Shown here: in pieces, positions 25,743 through 35,658 of the stretch
Numbering within the stretch: position 1 is the first letter of the stretch
Layout: each line of letters starts with the position of its first letter
DNA from: Candidatus Acidiferrales bacterium
Lineage (GTDB): Bacteria; Acidobacteriota; Terriglobia; Acidiferrales; UBA7541
Assembly: GCA_035934015.1 (NCBI GenBank)
Contig: DASYYH010000027.1
Location: 1-64,000 of the forward strand
Length of the DNA: 64,000 bases
Direction of reading: 5' to 3'
Made by a program: the position numbers and the translations under genes
Notes under the pieces: model-generated
What the model saw: the letters and a program-made list of their open reading frames with translations, nothing else
Told to the model about the DNA's origin: nothing
Database searches by the model: none

Positions 25743-28700
25743 ATGCGCCACAACGTTGCGTATCTTCGAGCCATCATTGCATTGCTTGTTTTCACAGTCT
25801 TTATTTCTATTCGCTTTGCGTCCGCGCAAACACTCGGCAAGAACTCCCTTTCAGGCATGACTTACCGCCTGGTCGGGCCGTTTCGCGGCGGGCGCGTCGA
25901 AGCGGTTCTCGGCATTCCCGGCAATCCCTACGTCTTTTATTTCGGCGCTGCTGCCGGCGGCGTCTGGAAAACGACCGACGGCGGTGGCAACTGGACGCCT
26001 CTGTTCGACCACGAGCCGGTCGCCTCAATTGGCGCGATTGCCGTGGCGCCTTCCGATCCCAACATCATTTATGTCGGCACCGGAGAACCTTGTTTTCGCG
26101 GCGACATTACCTACGGCGACGGAATGTACAAATCCGTCGATGGCGGCAAAACCTGGACGCACATCGGGCTCGATGATACGCGCCACATTTCGCGTGTGCT
26201 GATTGATCCCCATGACCCGAACATCGTTCTCGTCGCAGCGGAAGGCCACGCCTTTGGTCCAAACACGGAGCGCGGCGTCTTTCGCACGACCGATGGCGGA
26301 AAATCCTGGCAGAAGGTCTTGTACAAAGATGAGAATACCGGCGCAGTTGACCTTACTTTTGACGGCAATAACCCGCACGTGCTTTTTGCCGCGCTCTATC
26401 AAGTCGTACGCAAACCCTGGGACATCATCAGCGGCGGTCCGGGAAGCGGAATTTATAAATCTTCCGACGGCGGCACAACGTGGAAGCAAATCGAGGGCCA
26501 CGGCCTGCCAGAGGGAATCCTCGGGCGCATCGGCATTTCCATTTCCGCTGCGGACCCTGACCGCGTTTATGCGCTGATCGAAGCCGAAAAAGGCGGGGTC
26601 TATCTTTCAAATGATGCTGGAGAGTCCTGGCAACTCGTAACCGGCGATCACCGTTTCTTGCAGCGCGCGTTTTATTACACGCACATTTTCTCCGACCCCA
26701 GCCACGCCGACACGATCTACATTCTCAATGTCGGCGCATACAAATCGACTGATGCAGGAAAAACTTGGATCACGCTGCGTCCGCCGCATGGCGACAATCA
26801 CGCGTTGTGGATCGACCCTGAAGATTCCAACCGCATGATTACTGGTAACGATGGCGGCGCTGCCATATCCAACGACGGCGGAAAAACATGGACGTCGGAA
26901 GACAATCAGCCCACCGCGCAGTTTTATCACGTCGCTGCCGACGATCAATTTCACTACTACCTTTATGGCGCGCAGCAGGACAATTCTACTATGGCCATTG
27001 CCAGCAGCACCGACCACGGCGTCATCGGGCGTCAGGACTGGTATCCCGTCGGAGGCGGCGAGAGCGGCTATATCGTTTCCAGCGCGGATGGTGGAACGGT
27101 TTATGCCGGGGGAAACTACGGAATCATCACACGCTGGACGCGCGAGAACAATCAGGAGCATTTGATCACGCCAGCGCCTGTAATCATGGATGGCTCAGGC
27201 GCAGTAGATCAGAAGTACCGCTTCCAGTGGACCGCACCCATCGTCGCTTCGCCGTTTGATCCGCATACGATTTACATTGGCGCGCAAGTGCTCTTCAAAA
27301 CCACGGACGGCGGGCAGACCTGGACAATCATCAGTCCGGATCTCACGCGCAATGACAAAAGCAAGCAGCAGCTTTCCGGCGGGCCAATCACGAAAGACAG
27401 CACAAGCGTGGAATTTTACGACACGATTTTCGCCGTCGCGGAATCGCCCGTGCAAAGAAATCTCATCTGGGCCGGCAGCGACGATGGCCTCGTGCATATC
27501 ACGCGTGATGGCGGAAAAAATTGGGAAGACGTTACGCCCAAGCAAATGCCCGAATGGAGCAAGATCAGTCTCATCGAAGCTTCTCCATTCGACGCGGGCG
27601 CGGCATACATCGCCGTCGATCGTCACATGCTGGACGATTTGAATCCGTACATTTACAAGACGACGGATTTCGGCAAGACGTGGACTGAAATCATCAACGG
27701 GATTCCTACCGGCTCATTTGTTCACGCAGTTCGCGAAGATCCGAAAAGAAAAGGACTGCTTTTCGCCGGAACGGAAACGGGCGTCATGGTTTCCTTCGAC
27801 GATGGCGCGCAGTGGCAGCCGCTGCAACTGAATCTGCCGACCGTGCCGGTGCATGACTTGATCATCAAGAACAATGACTTGGCGCTCGCGACACACGGCC
27901 GCGCGTTTTGGATTCTCGACGACATTACGCCGCTCCGCGAGATCCGCCCGGATACGCTCGGCCAACTAGTGCATTTGTTCGAACCTGCACCGGCATATCA
28001 TTCGCACAGCGGCGGCGGTTTTTTCCGCCCGCGTGGAGCTGTGGGCCCGAATCCGCCGGGCGGCGTAATTATTGATTATGTGTTGAAATCCCCGGCCAAG
28101 AGCGACATCACGCTGGAAATTCTCGATGCCAGCGGCCATTTGGTTCGTAAATTTTCCAGCAAAAAACAAAATACGAGCGCGCCGTCCGAATTTCCGCGAG
28201 GACGAACAGCGGAAGCGCTGCCGAATAAGGCAGGGCTCAACCGATTCGTTTGGAATATGCGCACCGATGTTCCGCGCGAGGTGCCCGGAGCGGTCTATGA
28301 CAATGGCCCTCCTGAAGGCATTTTGGTTGTGCCTGGAAAATACCGGGCGAAGCTCACGGTCGACGGTCAGGATTACACGGCGCCAATTCAAATCGTTCCC
28401 GATCCGCGCACGAAAACTTCCATGGAGGATTTGCAGAAGCAGTTCGATCTGGCGATGCAGGTGCGAGGCCTGGAAGAAACTGACCACAACACCGTTCTGG
28501 CGATCCGCGATTTGAGAAACCAATTGCAGGCGCTCGAAAAACGTTTCGGGGAAAGCGCCGCAGAAAAAGATGTGGTCGCGCAGGCGCAAGCTATCGACAA
28601 GAAAATGACGGTGATCGAAGAAAAGCTCATCTCCGTGAAATCGACTGCCAGTGAGGACCAGCTGAACTACGGCAACATGCTCAGCAGCCAGATTGCGTAT

Positions 28701-28904
28701 CTGGAAAACAGCGTGGACGATTCAGACGAACCGCCGACGCAGCCGGAATACGAGCAGTACGCGGTTTACGAAAAACAGATGAATGAACTTTTGTCCCAAT
28801 GGAAAGAAATTCTGAGTAAAGATGTCGTTGAGTTGAATGATCGGATGCGGCGGTCGAATACGCCGCTCATCGGCGTCGCGACGGGAAACGTTCAAAGCAA
28901 ATAA
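25743..28904 (+). CDS. Secreted BNR/sortilin-like beta-propeller protein, copy 1
   Basis: The 1053-residue protein has a signal peptide (1-28) and many BNR-type repeats (KTTDGGGNWTP, KSVDGGKTWTH, KSTDAGKTWIT and others) that build VPS10/sortilin-type propellers across residues 35-730. A beta-sandwich-like region and a helical C-terminal part (about 890-1040) follow. Proteins of this type are exported in large families by Acidobacteriota. They are often annotated as glycosyl hydrolases, but no catalytic residues can be assigned. AAGGAGG precedes the ATG. It converges on an S9 peptidase gene and has a paralogue at 41225-44557. Confidence 0.8.
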   Translation: MRHNVAYLRAIIALLVFTVFISIRFASAQTLGKNSLSGMTYRLVGPFRGGRVEAVLGIPGNPYVFYFGAAAGGVWKTTDGGGNWTPLFDHEPVASIGAIAVAPSDPNIIYVGTGEPCFRGDITYGDGMYKSVDGGKTWTHIGLDDTRHISRVLIDPHDPNIVLVAAEGHAFGPNTERGVFRTTDGGKSWQKVLYKDENTGAVDLTFDGNNPHVLFAALYQVVRKPWDIISGGPGSGIYKSSDGGTTWKQIEGHGLPEGILGRIGISISAADPDRVYALIEAEKGGVYLSNDAGESWQLVTGDHRFLQRAFYYTHIFSDPSHADTIYILNVGAYKSTDAGKTWITLRPPHGDNHALWIDPEDSNRMITGNDGGAAISNDGGKTWTSEDNQPTAQFYHVAADDQFHYYLYGAQQDNSTMAIASSTDHGVIGRQDWYPVGGGESGYIVSSADGGTVYAGGNYGIITRWTRENNQEHLITPAPVIMDGSGAVDQKYRFQWTAPIVASPFDPHTIYIGAQVLFKTTDGGQTWTIISPDLTRNDKSKQQLSGGPITKDSTSVEFYDTIFAVAESPVQRNLIWAGSDDGLVHITRDGGKNWEDVTPKQMPEWSKISLIEASPFDAGAAYIAVDRHMLDDLNPYIYKTTDFGKTWTEIINGIPTGSFVHAVREDPKRKGLLFAGTETGVMVSFDDGAQWQPLQLNLPTVPVHDLIIKNNDLALATHGRAFWILDDITPLREIRPDTLGQLVHLFEPAPAYHSHSGGGFFRPRGAVGPNPPGGVIIDYVLKSPAKSDITLEILDASGHLVRKFSSKKQNTSAPSEFPRGRTAEALPNKAGLNRFVWNMRTDVPREVPGAVYDNGPPEGILVVPGKYRAKLTVDGQDYTAPIQIVPDPRTKTSMEDLQKQFDLAMQVRGLEETDHNTVLAIRDLRNQLQALEKRFGESAAEKDVVAQAQAIDKKMTVIEEKLISVKSTASEDQLNYGNMLSSQIAYLENSVDDSDEPPTQPEYEQYAVYEKQMNELLSQWKEILSKDVVELNDRMRRSNTPLIGVATGNVQSK

Positions 28905-28959
28905 ATTCAAATTGCTTCGTGCAGCCAAAATAAATTTCCAGCTGCGCGGCGCGCAAGTT

Positions 28960-31347
28960 TTAGAAGCGCGGCGCATCCTCGGCCGGGGGATGCATCTGAT
29001 ATTCGTGCGGCGGCTCGGCGCCGAGGAGATAGCGAACAAAATAATCCCAGCGGCGGCGAGTCATGTACGCCGTGTCGTCGGCATAACCGTGGTGCTCATT
29101 GGGCAAAAGCAGCAGATCGAAATCCTTATTCGCCTTGATGAGTGCGTCGACAACGAGAAGCGTGTTGTAGGGCGGCACGTTGTCGTCTATGGTGCCGTGG
29201 GCCAGAAGCAAATGGCCCTTTAAGTTTTTCGCGACGAGCTCGTTCGCCTGATTGTCGTAGTTCGTGGTTCCATCGGGATTCTGGACGAGAAGCCCCTGCC
29301 ACTTTTCTGCCCAATCATCTTCGTATTCGCGATTGTCATGGTTCCCGGATTCCGAGATGCCGACTTTGAAAAAATCGGGATAGCGGAACATGGCATCGGC
29401 CGTGGCAAAGCCTCCGCCCGAGTGGCCGTAAATTCCTGCGCGATCGACGTCAATCCAAGGATAACGCGCGGCGAGCTGCTTCATGCCTGCCACCTGATCG
29501 GGCAAAGTGTTGTCGCCCATGTCGCCGTAATACGCTTCGTGGAATTTTTTCGAGCGCCAGGGTGTGCCCATGCCGTCGATTTCAACGACGACAAAACCAA
29601 GCTCGGCGAGAGCCTGGCAGTCAGCGCGCGCGGCGGAAAAGTTTCGGCCTCCAACGCTGCCGGTCTGCGGGCCGGGATAAATATGATTGACGATGGGATA
29701 TTTCATCTTCGGATCGAAGTTCGTGGGGCGGAACATCAGGCCGTAGAGATCGGTCACTCCATCGCGAGCTTTGACGGTGAATGGAATTGGCGGCTTCCAT
29801 CCCGTGGCGAGAAGACGGGAGATATCCGTTTTTTCGATGGTCGAGACAAGCTTTCCATCACTATCGCGCAAGACGGCGACTGCCGGAGTCTCAGGTGTGG
29901 AGTAACTGTCGACGAAATACTGGCCTGACGGGGAAAGTGCGATTTCGTGGTTCGCGTTTTCGGGCGTCAATAACTGCAGATTCTTGCCATCAAAACCGAT
30001 GCGGTAGAAATGGCTGTAATAAGGATTGCGGCCTTTCTCCTTTCCTACGGCGAGAAAATACAGCATGCGATTTTTCTCATCCACACGCAGAAGCTGGGTG
30101 ACGTTCCCTTCTCCGGTCGTGATTTGATTCTTGAGCTTGCCGGTTTGGAGATCGTAGAGATAGAGCTGACCCCAATTGTCACGCTCGGAAAACCAGATGA
30201 CTTCGTTGGATTCGGGCAAATAACGCCAGTTGACCGCACCGTTTCCGGATTCGTAGAAGGTGGCTACGGTTTCCTCGAGAACGTCGCGGACGTCTCCAGT
30301 GGCTGCATCGGCGACGCGCAGAACTTCATGCTTGTGGTCGCGCGATGTGGAAACGAAGGCGACATGCGTGGAATCGGGGCTCCAGTTGACGTCTGTAAAC
30401 TGACCGGGGCGGCAGGCGATGTCATCACAAAGCGTCGAGCGATGCTGGTCGGGAGGCATTTTGAAGCGAATCACGCGCGGGCCGTCAAGATTGATGACGA
30501 CACGCTGAATCGTGGTGACAACTTTGTCGCCCGGCAGCGGATATTTCCATGCTTCGAGCGTGGGATGTCCAACCAGGGTGCGGACGAGATACATATCGCC
30601 ATCGCCGCGCTGGTCCTGGTGAAACGTGGCGATTTTTTTCGAGTCGGGCGACCAGAGAACGATGGGACGGTCGCTGTGAGTCCATCCGGCGTTGTCCGTG
30701 GCGTAACCGAAATCTTTCACGCCGTCGGTGGTGAGTTGCGTCTCCTGGCCAGACGAAAGATCGCGAACCCACAGATTGTAATCGCGGATGAAGATGGCTT
30801 TCGTTTTATCGGGAGAGATGGATTCCGGCGGATTCGTCGCCGCTTGACCGGGGATCTGTTCGGGCAGGTCCACGGGATTGTCATCCGCCTGGCACTGATT
30901 GGATTGCAAGTTGCATTTCCAGCCACGATTGTGGATGCGAAACGTGATCGCGTGGCCGTCGTTGAAAAATTCGAAGGTCATGAAGGGCAGGTGACGGGCG
31001 TCGTAGGTTTTGCCTGAGGCGGAAGAGAGCGCAGAGGCGACGGCGGCATGGTCAAAGGCAGGCGCGCGTGTGCCGTTCGTGGCATCGACCATGACAAATT
31101 CGTTGCCCTCGGCGGTTGTGAGGCGATACCAAAAATGGTTGTCGGGCAGCCAAGTCGCGCGCACGGTACGGTAGACGAGGGGGGTGGTGTTGTAGGGGAG
31201 GAATTTTTCGGCATGAGCGTAGTCGGCATCGGTCAGCGCGTGCGGATGAGCCGCAGCGGAGGTGTCGCCGGCCTGCGGCGGCTGTGCGGCAGCAATAGAA
31301 ACAGACAAAAACAAAATGGAAATTATTGCAACGAGCGTTTTGCGCAT
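28960..31347 (-). CDS. Secreted S9 prolyl oligopeptidase/dipeptidyl-peptidase IV-like peptidase
   Basis: The 795-residue protein begins MRKTLVAIISILFLSVSIAAAQ (signal peptide). An N-terminal beta-propeller (about 60-520) contains DPP IV-like segments such as SPDKTKAIFIRDYNLWVRDL, and an alpha/beta-hydrolase domain follows. The catalytic triad is Ser643 in GHSGGG, Asp721/722 in GTIDDNVP and His752/753 in NEHHGY. It cuts short peptides outside the cytoplasm. ATG 31347 has GAGAGGA six bases upstream; the frame extends to 31527 but without support. It is one of the cluster of extracellular degradative enzymes in this window. Confidence 0.88.
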   Translation of the reverse strand: MRKTLVAIISILFLSVSIAAAQPPQAGDTSAAAHPHALTDADYAHAEKFLPYNTTPLVYRTVRATWLPDNHFWYRLTTAEGNEFVMVDATNGTRAPAFDHAAVASALSSASGKTYDARHLPFMTFEFFNDGHAITFRIHNRGWKCNLQSNQCQADDNPVDLPEQIPGQAATNPPESISPDKTKAIFIRDYNLWVRDLSSGQETQLTTDGVKDFGYATDNAGWTHSDRPIVLWSPDSKKIATFHQDQRGDGDMYLVRTLVGHPTLEAWKYPLPGDKVVTTIQRVVINLDGPRVIRFKMPPDQHRSTLCDDIACRPGQFTDVNWSPDSTHVAFVSTSRDHKHEVLRVADAATGDVRDVLEETVATFYESGNGAVNWRYLPESNEVIWFSERDNWGQLYLYDLQTGKLKNQITTGEGNVTQLLRVDEKNRMLYFLAVGKEKGRNPYYSHFYRIGFDGKNLQLLTPENANHEIALSPSGQYFVDSYSTPETPAVAVLRDSDGKLVSTIEKTDISRLLATGWKPPIPFTVKARDGVTDLYGLMFRPTNFDPKMKYPIVNHIYPGPQTGSVGGRNFSAARADCQALAELGFVVVEIDGMGTPWRSKKFHEAYYGDMGDNTLPDQVAGMKQLAARYPWIDVDRAGIYGHSGGGFATADAMFRYPDFFKVGISESGNHDNREYEDDWAEKWQGLLVQNPDGTTNYDNQANELVAKNLKGHLLLAHGTIDDNVPPYNTLLVVDALIKANKDFDLLLLPNEHHGYADDTAYMTRRRWDYFVRYLLGAEPPHEYQMHPPAEDAPRF

Positions 31348-32239
31348 GGAAAGTCCTCTCATGGCCCGAAAAATGGCATAGCGAGCGGGAGCATCATCGC
31401 CGAGTTGCGGCTGAGAGTAAAGAGTTTGGATTTTCGCTCTCGCGTGATTGGCGGCGGAAAGAATGCGCCGAAAACGGCGCGAAGAGCGGCCAGAAAGTGT
31501 GCAATTCTTATCGATTAGGATTGGCATCGACCCTTTCTTTTGTATGAGTTACGAAGATTTCTAATAATTACAGTGTCGATTAGAGATGGTCCGGATGACG
31601 AAGGTTCTGCAGCGGGAGTTCGCAGGCGCGACGTAGGATTTCGGCGCGTTGAAGAAAAAGGCGGCAAAACGGCAAATCGAAACATACGCGATTTTGTGGC
31701 GATTAGAATTACACCGATCCTTTGTTTTCTATAAGTTACGGCGAATTCTAATTCCGCGGTGTGGCGATTAGAAATTACAGCGCCGGTTCGACGCCGGGAT
31801 TCAAGATGCGTGGCCGGCGTCCGTTTTGCGCGGCGACCAGCAAATTGCCATGCAATCAGCGGCGACGTACTCTCTCCTGCTCTACTTGCCGTCTTCATTT
31901 TCAAGTTTTCGCTCAAGCTTCACTTCCCTTTCGAGGCTCGCCAGTGATCGGGAGAGCCGCATGGGCTGCGAACATGCACGCGGCGCGCACAGAAAAATCA
32001 TGGAGAATCTTGCAGAGAAATACAAGGTGTAGTGGTTGTAAGACGAAGGTCATCCAGCAGTTCGTTCCGATGCGGCCGCAAACTGATTCCGGAGCGAAAT
32101 CAATAATCCATGACGTTCCAAGGCGCGGGTAAACTGCAGATTCCCTGCCCACGGCAGGCAGGCTCGTCGGAATGAAACACTTTGGTGATTTTTTTCGAGA
32201 AGCTATTGGATCAGCATCGCGTGCGGAAGAAATAGAGCG
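31348..32239. other. Long gene-free region upstream of the S9 peptidase gene
   Basis: About 890 bp with no convincing coding frame on either strand. It contains the two repeat copies listed at 31512-31771 and a short hairpin (CCTGCC / GGCAGG, 32144-32158). It may hold the peptidase promoter and a small RNA, but nothing known is recognised. Confidence 0.4.
31512..31771. repeat. Two diverged copies of a ~72-bp repeat, 188 bp apart
   Basis: Copies at 31512-31583 and 31700-31771 each begin and end with CGATTAG, exactly 65 bp apart in both copies. The middles align, for example CCTTTCTTTTGTATGAGTTACG against CCTTTGTTTTCTATAAGTTACG, followed by TTCTAAT. Similarity over the copies is roughly three quarters by eye. 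Confidence 0.6.
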
Positions 32240-32998
32240 CTATTGCGACGATGGATACCAATCGAGAAGGCGGACTTCGATGCCGGTACCCTCCAAGTCC
32301 CTCTTGAGGATGCTGAGGTCCGAGCCGCGATAGTGATAAGGGATGACGATTTGAGGATGAAACGCTTTGACGGCCTCGGCGGCTTCGTCGGGAGGCATGG
32401 TGTACGGGAGATTCATGCAGACGAAGGCGACGTCGATATTCTTGAGCGCGCGCATTTCGGGAATGTTTTCCGTGTCGCCGGAAAAATAAAAGCGCTTGCC
32501 GCCGTAGGTGAGGACGTAGCCATTGCCGCGCCCCTTTGGATGATACAACTGTCCGGCGGCAGGGCCGCGCTGGATGTTGTACATGGGAATGGCTTCTATG
32601 GTCCAGGCACCCCAAGTTTTCGTTTCCCCATTGGAGATCGGAGAGCCGGTAGTACCGGTGGCGATTACGGAGGGCGGAGCGAAAATCTGCGTGCCGGGCT
32701 TGCTGATTTGCGCGATGGAGCCGGTGTCCATGTGGTCAGGGTGAATATCGGTGATGATGATCAGATCGGCAGGAGGAAGACCGGCAAAATTCGAGGGCCG
32801 GGCAGGGTCGATGTAAATGATTTTTCCGGCGGCTTCGATCATGAGGCTGGCATGGTAAATCGGCGTGATGCGAACCGGGCCGGCGGAAGTTTCAAATGTC
32901 TGCACCTGACGCGCGGGGGCAGCAGGCGAAACCCGCGCGAATGAAAGAAGAGCAGCGGCGCATGCTGCGCCGGCGATGACAACTCTAAGAGGAATCAT
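32240..32998 (-). CDS. Exported metallo-beta-lactamase-fold hydrolase
   Basis: The 252-residue protein has a signal peptide (1-27, ending near SPAAPA) and an MBL fold: IYIDPARPS, the metal motif TDIHPDHMD, YFSGDTENIPEM and IPYHYRGSDLS. It resembles the UlaG-like/L-ascorbate-6-phosphate lactonase-like group of MBL proteins. That group includes many uncharacterised hydrolases, and the substrate is unknown. Export is unusual for UlaG-like enzymes. Confidence 0.78.
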   Translation of the reverse strand: MIPLRVVIAGAACAAALLSFARVSPAAPARQVQTFETSAGPVRITPIYHASLMIEAAGKIIYIDPARPSNFAGLPPADLIIITDIHPDHMDTGSIAQISKPGTQIFAPPSVIATGTTGSPISNGETKTWGAWTIEAIPMYNIQRGPAAGQLYHPKGRGNGYVLTYGGKRFYFSGDTENIPEMRALKNIDVAFVCMNLPYTMPPDEAAEAVKAFHPQIVIPYHYRGSDLSILKRDLEGTGIEVRLLDWYPSSQ

Positions 32999-33120
32999 GC
33001 TCGCACCTTTGCGAATTTCTTTCGTGCGAATGGGATGCTAGCACGTACAAACGAGGCGGGCAATCTCAACCGACGGCGGCAAGCGGAGGAGAGGGCGTTT
33101 GGGGCGCTGAAGGGCTGACG

Positions 33121-33957
33121 TTATTTCGCGGGAGAGACGACCGCTTGCTTATGGGCCTGCTTGTTTTCGTAAAGCAGATTATCAGCCGAGCGAAAGAAAT
33201 CTTCCGGAGTGTCACCGTCGTGATATTCCGCCGCTCCTTGAGAAAACGTCACCGGAATGCGATTTGTCCCCATGTCCACGGTGATCGATTCCAAGCGGTG
33301 CAGGACGTCAGGAACTTGCGAGACTTTGCAATCGGTCAGCAGGAGCATGAATTCGTCGCCGCCCAAGCGGGCCGCTAAATCACCCTCGCGAACGACCTCT
33401 GCCAAACGATCCGCGAATCCTTTGATGACCACATCGCCAGCGAGGTGGCCGAGGCGGTCATTCGTCTGCTTGAGGTTGTTGAGGTCGAACAGCACGAGCG
33501 TCAGAGCATAGCCGCGGCGGCGGGCGCGGGCGATTTCGATTTTCAAGTGGCGCTCGGCAAAGCGGCGATTATAGAGGCCGGTGAGCGGATCGACGAGAGC
33601 CAGATTGCGCCAAAGAGAAGAATGGAACTGGCGCTCGGCAAGCTCGGTGCGCAGGCGGTTAATCAGGACTTTTTCATACGTGAGATAACAGATGAAAATC
33701 AAAATGACGCCGATGAGGCCCAGAATCGTCTCCAGCACGCTGGCGCCAAAAGCGGACTTTCTATCCGCCAAGATCGCAGGAAAAGAAAGCGAAACCACGC
33801 TGGCGGTGAGAACGAGAATCACAAGGACCGAGAAGGCCCACATCCACCAATCACGCCAGCGCAACTCGCGCAAGCGGGCGGAGTATTCCCAGGAGCGAAA
33901 CGTCACATTTTTCGGGTCAGTTTCAGCGTTCTGGGCCTGCCGATCGTTGTGGTCCAT
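33121..33957 (-). CDS. Membrane diguanylate cyclase (GGDEF)
   Basis: The 278-residue protein begins MDHNDRQAQNAETDP, with two membrane segments (about residues 39-59 and 75-95), a short helical linker and a GGDEF domain (about 115-270). The active-site motif GGDEF is intact (199-203). An inhibitory RxxD site (REGD, 190-193) lies exactly five residues before it, so it should make c-di-GMP and be product-inhibited. The ATG at 33957 is preferred to the TTG at 33999. The YfiR-hybrid kinase operon lies about 1 kb away on the other strand. Confidence 0.88.
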   Translation of the reverse strand: MDHNDRQAQNAETDPKNVTFRSWEYSARLRELRWRDWWMWAFSVLVILVLTASVVSLSFPAILADRKSAFGASVLETILGLIGVILIFICYLTYEKVLINRLRTELAERQFHSSLWRNLALVDPLTGLYNRRFAERHLKIEIARARRRGYALTLVLFDLNNLKQTNDRLGHLAGDVVIKGFADRLAEVVREGDLAARLGGDEFMLLLTDCKVSQVPDVLHRLESITVDMGTNRIPVTFSQGAAEYHDGDTPEDFFRSADNLLYENKQAHKQAVVSPAK

Positions 33958-34119
33958 AAATGGCAACGTCCATTGCGCGCAGCGTTGGGCCGACCCCAAT
34001 CGAGCGAATTTCGCTGATTGTGAGGGTAGATCCTAAGAGCGCATAAGTTTAGTGAATTGTAGCAGATAGTACTTTGGCACTATTGCGCGGGGCGCATGCC
34101 TGCAGCAAACTAGTACACA

Positions 34120-34527
34120 ATGATTGCAGCGTTCATTTGCGTGATGTCGCTTGGCGCGCTGGTGCAGTTCGCCATCTCGCAGTGGCGGTCCATTTGGGTC
34201 ACGATGGCCGAGCAACCGCTCTCGAATTCGCTCGAGGCGGCGACGGGTATTGCCAACAGCGAGATTAGCGCACGACACTTCGACATGCTGGTCCGCGCAT
34301 CGGAACAACTGTCCCGATCTGCACAAAAAGGCAATCTGTGGATGAAAGAGGTGAAGGTTTATTACCGCGCGCTTCAGGCATGCTTGAAATTGAGCGGGAC
34401 AGCGCTGCCGAGGCTAGCGGGCTGGGCGAATCGAGAAATGACGGAATGTGCGCGGTTTGCGGCTGCGGTGCTGGACAGGCGCCTGAATAACTCCCTCGCT
34501 TACGACAACGGGACGCAAGACTCCTAA
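34120..34527 (+). CDS. Hypothetical protein with one membrane segment
   Basis: The 135-residue frame starts MIAAFICVMSLGALVQFAISQW, a probable membrane anchor, followed by helices with regular hydrophobic spacing (HFDMLVRASEQLSR, VKVYYRALQACLKL). No family is recognised. No ribosome site precedes the ATG, so the start or even the gene is uncertain. Confidence 0.4.
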   Translation: MIAAFICVMSLGALVQFAISQWRSIWVTMAEQPLSNSLEAATGIANSEISARHFDMLVRASEQLSRSAQKGNLWMKEVKVYYRALQACLKLSGTALPRLAGWANREMTECARFAAAVLDRRLNNSLAYDNGTQDS

Positions 34528-35006
34528 GCAATCCCTCCCGCCAATAGAAGCTCTGCTCAATCGAGAAAGAGAAGATCAAGGGCATTCGCGTACGGCAATC
34601 CGGCGAAAATTATGTATGCGGCGTGAATCGAGTTGCGCGCGAAGGTCAACCGCGGCTGTGTAGGAGAAAACAGGGTGAAAGCGGGAAAACGGAAGTCCTC
34701 CCGTATGGGGCAGAGCCATTCCAAAACGGAACGTGACGAGCGGCACAGAATCAGACGCGAACGCGAATACCGCACAAATACACGCTAACCTATTGAATCC
34801 GCTAATCATTAACAGAGGCTGATTTTCCTTCCTTTGGGCGAAATCTTGCAATTAGCGAAGGCGGGCGGTGAAAAGCGGCTCCAAGGCAGATTTGTGCCGC
34901 GGTCGTTGGGAGGAATCGGAAGGCATGCTCAGGAAAATGCAAACCGGCGAAATCTCACGGAGCAAATGGCCGAAGAGCACTGGAGATTCATCGCGATGAG
35001 GGAACG
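34528..35006. other. Gene-free stretch before the yfiR-like gene
   Basis: About 480 bp with no supported gene, RNA motif or clear terminator. It presumably contains the promoter of the YfiR-kinase operon. Confidence 0.3.
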
Positions 35007-35651
35007 GTGATGAGGTCGAGCGGCCGCGGGAGGATGCGCATATCTCCGACGCTTTCCGTCCGCCACGAGAAAGTGGCGGGAGCGTGCAAAATTTCCGTGT
35101 TGTGCATGGTGGCGATCGTATGCGGGATTGGCATGGCTGGGACGCAGCCTGTCCTTGGCCAATCCAAAACCGAGGATTACGAGGTGAAGGCGGAGGATCT
35201 CTACAATTTCGCTGAGTTCACCGAGTGGCCTCCGAACACATTCCCCGATAAAAAATCTCCGATTGCCGTCTGCGTTTTTGGCAAGGATCCCTTTTCGGGC
35301 GATCTGGAAACAACTGTGCTTGGAAAAAACAAACAAGGACGGTCATTTGAAACGCGACACACGAATCGAGTAAACGGACTACGCGGATGCCAGATGGTCT
35401 TCGTGGATAGAACAGAGGCGAAACATCTGCCGGAAATCCTGGAAGCAGTGAAAAGCGCACCCGTGCTTTTGGTTGGAGACAGGGCCGATTTTGTGGAAAA
35501 AGGCGGGGAAATCGCGTTTGTCACCGAAGATGGCAAAGTGCATTTCATTGTCAACGTAGACGCGGTTGAACGCGCGCACTTGAAGATCAGTTCAAAGCTT
35601 CTCTTGCTGGCGAAAATCGTTCACGACGAAGCAACTAGGAAAGAAAACTAA
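35007..35651 (+). CDS. YfiR-family periplasmic protein (DUF4154)
   Basis: The 214-residue protein has an N-terminal charged stretch, a signal segment (about 28-50, ending near VLGQ) and the YfiR domain: KAEDLYNFAEFTEWP, PIAVCVFGKDPF, GRSFETRHTNRVNGLRGCQMVFV and the end segment VHFIVNVDAVERAHLKISSKLLLLAK. Known YfiR proteins restrain a membrane diguanylate cyclase from the periplasm. Here the partner encoded seven bases downstream is a hybrid histidine kinase, so it probably acts as that kinase's input, with c-di-GMP control as an alternative. Confidence 0.82.
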   Translation: MMRSSGRGRMRISPTLSVRHEKVAGACKISVLCMVAIVCGIGMAGTQPVLGQSKTEDYEVKAEDLYNFAEFTEWPPNTFPDKKSPIAVCVFGKDPFSGDLETTVLGKNKQGRSFETRHTNRVNGLRGCQMVFVDRTEAKHLPEILEAVKSAPVLLVGDRADFVEKGGEIAFVTEDGKVHFIVNVDAVERAHLKISSKLLLLAKIVHDEATRKEN

Positions 35652-35658
35652 CGCGCAG

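Noticed and set aside
30010-31017. 335-residue open frame antisense to the S9 peptidase
   Set aside because: It is the mirror frame of a clear peptidase gene and has no recognisable motif.
31515-31916. 133-residue minus-strand frame in the intergenic region
   Set aside because: No ribosome site, no motif, and it runs across the diverged repeats.
32243-32944. 233-residue open frame antisense to the MBL hydrolase
   Set aside because: The MBL gene has signal peptide and metal motifs; this frame is its shadow.
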